Assembly (NCBI GenBank): GCA_022561255.1
Contig: JADFRO010000191.1
Coordinates: 1 to 6,214 of the forward strand
DNA from: Planctomycetota bacterium
GTDB taxonomy: Bacteria > Planctomycetota > Phycisphaerae > UBA1845
Direction of reading: 5' to 3'
Length of the DNA stretch: 6,214 nt
Position numbers and translations under genes: made by a program
Part shown: positions 4,006 to 6,214 of the stretch, in pieces
Position numbering within the stretch: position 1 is the stretch's first letter
How the letters are laid out: each line of letters opens with the position of its first letter
The notes under the pieces: model-generated
The model's input: only the letters and a program-made list of their open reading frames with translations
Databases searched by the model: none
What the model was told of the DNA's origin: nothing

Positions 4006-5424
4006 ATGCGATATTCTACCGTTGTTAGCCTGCTCGGCACCTTGGCTCTTACGCTCCACGGTTGCGGCGGTGGGGGGCAGGGTTCTGGTGACGGCACGTG
4101 CGACCTAGCCGACCCCCAATGCCCCGACGGGATGGTCTGTAGCGCGGTGCTTGACAGCGCCGCTTTGTGCGTTGCCCCCGTTGTGATCCGCGGCGGCGTC
4201 CTCGATCTAGCCGATAGCGCGCCGATTGAGGGCGCCCTCATCCAGGCCGTCGACGTTAACGGAGCCGCCGTCGGCACCTCCGGAACCACCGACGCCGACG
4301 GCGCGTACTCGCTGACCGTTCCCGCGTTGCGAGACTTCGAGGGTACGCCTCTTGACGGCATTTACACCTTGCGCGTTCAAGCAGCCGACTATCAGGAGTT
4401 TCCAACAGCGATCCGTCCGGCGCTACCGCTCGATGCGACCACGGGCGAGCTGCTCGACCCGGACGGCTGGGTGATTGAGAACGCGCTCACCACGGTCGGT
4501 CTGATTGCGCTTCCCGGCGATACGTCGGCATTGGGTTCGATCGCGGGAGTGATCAACGCCGACCCAAACGCGGGCATCCTCGTGGTAGCCGAAGGTTCGC
4601 AGAGTGCCCTCACCGGATTTAGTGACAGCGAGGGCGCATACACGATCTTTAACGTGCCCGCGGGAAGCTACACGGTCCAGGGTTACGCAGCCGGCGTTCA
4701 GCTCGACGAAGTCTCAACGCTAGTCGACGCCGGTGAAGACGTCGTGGATTTGAATCTGAGCGCCTCGACCAGGCCACTGAGCACGGTGAGCGGCAACGTT
4801 CAGATCGTCAACGCACCGGGCGGTTCGACGACCAGCGTCATTCTCGCGTTGGAAAGCACGTTCGACGAGGCGGCTGGACGCGGAACCGTACCGCCCGGTT
4901 TGCGCGTGGGCGACATCGCCGGCAGTTTCACGATTGAAGGCGTGCCTGACGGAAAGTACGTGGTTCTCGCAGCGTTCGAGAATGACTCGCTGGTCCGCGA
5001 CCCGGACCAAACCATCGGCGGAACGACGATCGTCCGCATCGAGGCCCCGGACCCAACTCTCGGCAACACCATCACGCTATCGGAAGGTTTCAAGGTGACC
5101 GAAGCGCTGGCGATCGTCGGTCCCGGAGCGGATGGCCCCGAACAGGTGCTGACCACAACGCCGACGTTCGAGTGGGATGATGACTCGAGCGAAGACGGTT
5201 ACGAGGTCTTCGTGTTCGACGCCTTCGGCAACGAGGTTTGGAGCCAGGAGATCGGATCGGTCAGCGGCTCGCCCACCGTGACGCTAACCTACGGCGGTCC
5301 ACCGCTCGCTCCGGGGATGTTCTATCAGTTTCGCACGACCTCGTTCCGTGAAAAGATGGGCGTGCGCACGGCCATCAGCACGACGGAGGATCTCAAGGGC
5401 GTCTTTTTCTACCTGAGCCCGTAG
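4006..5424 (+). CDS. Lipoprotein with carboxypeptidase-regulatory-like domains
   Basis: A 472-aa predicted lipoprotein. Residues 1-19 form a signal peptide ending in L-H-G before the lipidated C20, followed by a Gly-rich tether (21-30). A short four-cysteine segment (C32, C39, C45, C55, with the pattern D-P-Q-C-P-D-G-M-V-C) resembles small disulfide modules in surface lipoproteins of myxobacteria and planctomycetes. Three carboxypeptidase-regulatory-like beta-sandwiches follow, at about 60-130, 177-251 and 259-346, each with the signature D-x-x-G-x-Y/F-x-I/L and a P-x-G-x-Y motif (S-E-G-A-Y-T-I with P-A-G-S-Y-T-V; F-T-I-E-G-V-P-D-G-K-Y-V-V). A fibronectin-III-like domain closes the protein (about 368-450, with F-E-W-D and F-x-F-R-T-T-S). 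No protease catalytic residues are seen, so a cell-surface adhesive or structural role is inferred. GAGAGGAG at 3992-3999 sets the start at ATG 4006; an in-frame TTG at 3961 lacks a ribosome binding site and would bury the signal peptide. Confidence 0.86.
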   Translation: MRYSTVVSLLGTLALTLHGCGGGGQGSGDGTCDLADPQCPDGMVCSAVLDSAALCVAPVVIRGGVLDLADSAPIEGALIQAVDVNGAAVGTSGTTDADGAYSLTVPALRDFEGTPLDGIYTLRVQAADYQEFPTAIRPALPLDATTGELLDPDGWVIENALTTVGLIALPGDTSALGSIAGVINADPNAGILVVAEGSQSALTGFSDSEGAYTIFNVPAGSYTVQGYAAGVQLDEVSTLVDAGEDVVDLNLSASTRPLSTVSGNVQIVNAPGGSTTSVILALESTFDEAAGRGTVPPGLRVGDIAGSFTIEGVPDGKYVVLAAFENDSLVRDPDQTIGGTTIVRIEAPDPTLGNTITLSEGFKVTEALAIVGPGADGPEQVLTTTPTFEWDDDSSEDGYEVFVFDAFGNEVWSQEIGSVSGSPTVTLTYGGPPLAPGMFYQFRTTSFREKMGVRTAISTTEDLKGVFFYLSP

Positions 5425-5427
5425 AGT

Positions 5428-5484
5428 TCCGTTGCAAACGGACTGGATTCGGCGTGAACTCCACTGCGTTCGCCGCGCGCCGAA
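5428..5484. repeat. Two inverted repeats after the lipoprotein stop
   Basis: TCCGTT (5428-5433) pairs with AACGGA (5437-5442) across a 3-nt loop, beginning three nt after the stop codon. TTCGGCG (5448-5454) is the reverse complement of CGCCGAA (5478-5484), 23 nt apart. The second is followed only by a weakly T-rich ACATTTCACGTTTC. Together they may act in 3'-end stabilisation or weak termination; a canonical Rho-independent terminator is not present. Confidence 0.4.
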
Positions 5485-5510
5485 ACATTTCACGTTTCCA
5501 TGTCCCGAGC

Positions 5511-5528
5511 CGCGGGCTTCAGCCCGCG
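5511..5528. repeat. REP-like palindrome
   Basis: CGCGGGC (5511-5517) and GCCCGCG (5522-5528) form a perfect 7-bp stem with a TTCA tetraloop, in an intergenic position. The form GCGGGCTTCAGCCCGC is typical of dispersed REP-type palindromes. Whether it is repeated in this genome cannot be seen from one window. Confidence 0.55.
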
Positions 5529-5642
5529 CGGACTCCCGGCGTTCTATGTTCTTTGAAGACGGACTGACCCGGTATTCGAATGCGGGAAGCGTGCTAGTCG
5601 CGTGAACTTGTCATGCGCCTTCGCGCCGTAACACTCCTACAG

Positions 5643-5671
5643 TTGCGCAGTCCGTACGAACCTGCTACCAT
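5643..5671 (+). promoter_or_regulatory. Possible extended -10 promoter for the hydrolase gene
   Basis: TACCAT (5666-5671) has a TG at 5663-5664 in the extended -10 position. TTGCGC (5643-5648) lies 17 nt upstream as a weak -35. Transcription would begin near 5678, about 50 nt before the ATG at 5727. The overlapping CATAAT (5669-5674) is an alternative -10 with a poorer spacer. Confidence 0.33.
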
Positions 5672-5726
5672 AATAGCCGTGAGAGAAACATGTTCGCCCA
5701 TCGCCCAACCCTGACCGGATACGCCC

Positions 5727-6214
5727 ATGACCGACGATCGCCAACTGGAAATCTTCGTCACCAACGACGGCATGTACCTGGAGAACGGGTACACGCTATA
5801 TTTCAGGGAGGGCGGGCCGTGTTGGATCGTCGATCCCGGTTTCGCTCCGCAGGCTGAGCAGATCATCACCCACGTTCGAGAGCATTCGCTACAGCCCGTA
5901 GCCGTCGTGCTCACCCACGCCCATCCGGACCACATCGCAGGCGTCGACGACGTTCGAGACAAGCTCGGCGCTCCGCCCGTCTATCTCGCCAAGGAGGAGT
6001 GGGACGGTTTGACCGATCCGATCGCCAACCTCTCGGGTTTGATGGGAGCGGCATTGGTTACCAAGGTGACCGATCCGATCGACCTGCCAGCCGGCGGTTC
6101 GCTCGAGTTTGACGGTACCACCTGGCAGATCTTCGACACCGCCGGCCACTCGCCCGGCGGGCGGACGCTTTACTGCGCCGAGCTTGGCATCGCCTTGGTC
6201 GGCGACGCGCTTTT
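5727..6214 (+). CDS. Metallo-beta-lactamase-fold hydrolase, 3' truncated by window
   Basis: The first 162 residues of an MBL-fold metallohydrolase of the glyoxalase-II/YcbL-like type. The N-terminal beta-strands include W-I-V-D-P-G (33-38), the usual strand before the active site. The metal motif H-x-H-x-D-H is T-H-A-H-P-D-H at 63-69 (H64, H66, D68, H69). The third metal histidine is H141 in A-G-H-S-P-G-G, and the bridging aspartate is D160 in G-D-A-L, just before the window ends. All expected metal ligands up to that point are intact, so an active enzyme hydrolysing a thioester or related ester is likely; the substrate is unknown. No signal peptide is seen, so it is cytoplasmic. No good ribosome binding site precedes the ATG, but an in-frame TGA at 5712-5714 excludes a longer start. 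The C-terminal part lies outside the window. Confidence 0.9.
   Translation, partial: MTDDRQLEIFVTNDGMYLENGYTLYFREGGPCWIVDPGFAPQAEQIITHVREHSLQPVAVVLTHAHPDHIAGVDDVRDKLGAPPVYLAKEEWDGLTDPIANLSGLMGAALVTKVTDPIDLPAGGSLEFDGTTWQIFDTAGHSPGGRTLYCAELGIALVGDAL

Noticed and set aside
5190..5212. 7-bp inverted repeat CGAAGAC / GTCTTCG within the lipoprotein gene
   Set aside because: It is internal to a well-supported coding region with a short stem and no flanking signal, so it is likely a by-product of codon choice.
5594..6149. Minus-strand frames opposite the hydrolase gene
   Set aside because: The plus-strand frame carries the full MBL metal-ligand set, so these are antisense shadows.

Overview
The window reads as ordinary chromosomal DNA from a GC-rich bacterium, most likely a member of the Planctomycetota. 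The inference rests on protein style: a secreted PQQ-type beta-propeller protein opening with a WPQW motif after its signal peptide, a DUF6504-like protein, and a carboxypeptidase-regulatory-domain lipoprotein. Myxobacteria-like Deltaproteobacteria are the main alternative. No transposase, integrase, CRISPR array or intact RNA gene is visible.

Layout, left to right. Positions 1-384 are non-coding upstream DNA with an 11-bp tandem repeat, a cryptic hydrophobic frame and a possible promoter. A secreted beta-propeller protein (385-1722, +) follows. The spacer after it holds a clean 35-nt 3' end of an arginine-type tRNA (1759-1793) without the rest of the tRNA, and a 20-codon ORF with a good ribosome binding site (1917-1979). 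Next is a four-helix, histidine-rich membrane protein (2007-2468, +).

A compact minus-strand cluster runs from 3700 down to 2562: a 65-aa unknown protein, a hemerythrin-domain protein whose ATG overlaps the previous stop (ATGA), and a DUF6504-like protein 33 nt later. The 65-aa ORF carries a perfect 12-bp inverted repeat. It is probably one transcript centred on a di-iron oxygen, NO or peroxide-responsive protein.

The divergent spacer 3701-4005 is rich in inverted repeats, some mutually exclusive. It is followed by a large lipoprotein (4006-5424, +) with a four-cysteine segment, three carboxypeptidase-regulatory-like domains and a fibronectin-III-like C-terminus. A spacer with a REP-like palindrome and a possible extended -10 promoter precedes a metallo-beta-lactamase-fold hydrolase cut by the window end (5727-6214, +).

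The genes do not form one obvious pathway. The most system-like part is the coupled 65-aa/hemerythrin pair, and the strongest sign of past mobility is the orphan tRNA 3' end. All family calls come from reading motifs, without database searches.
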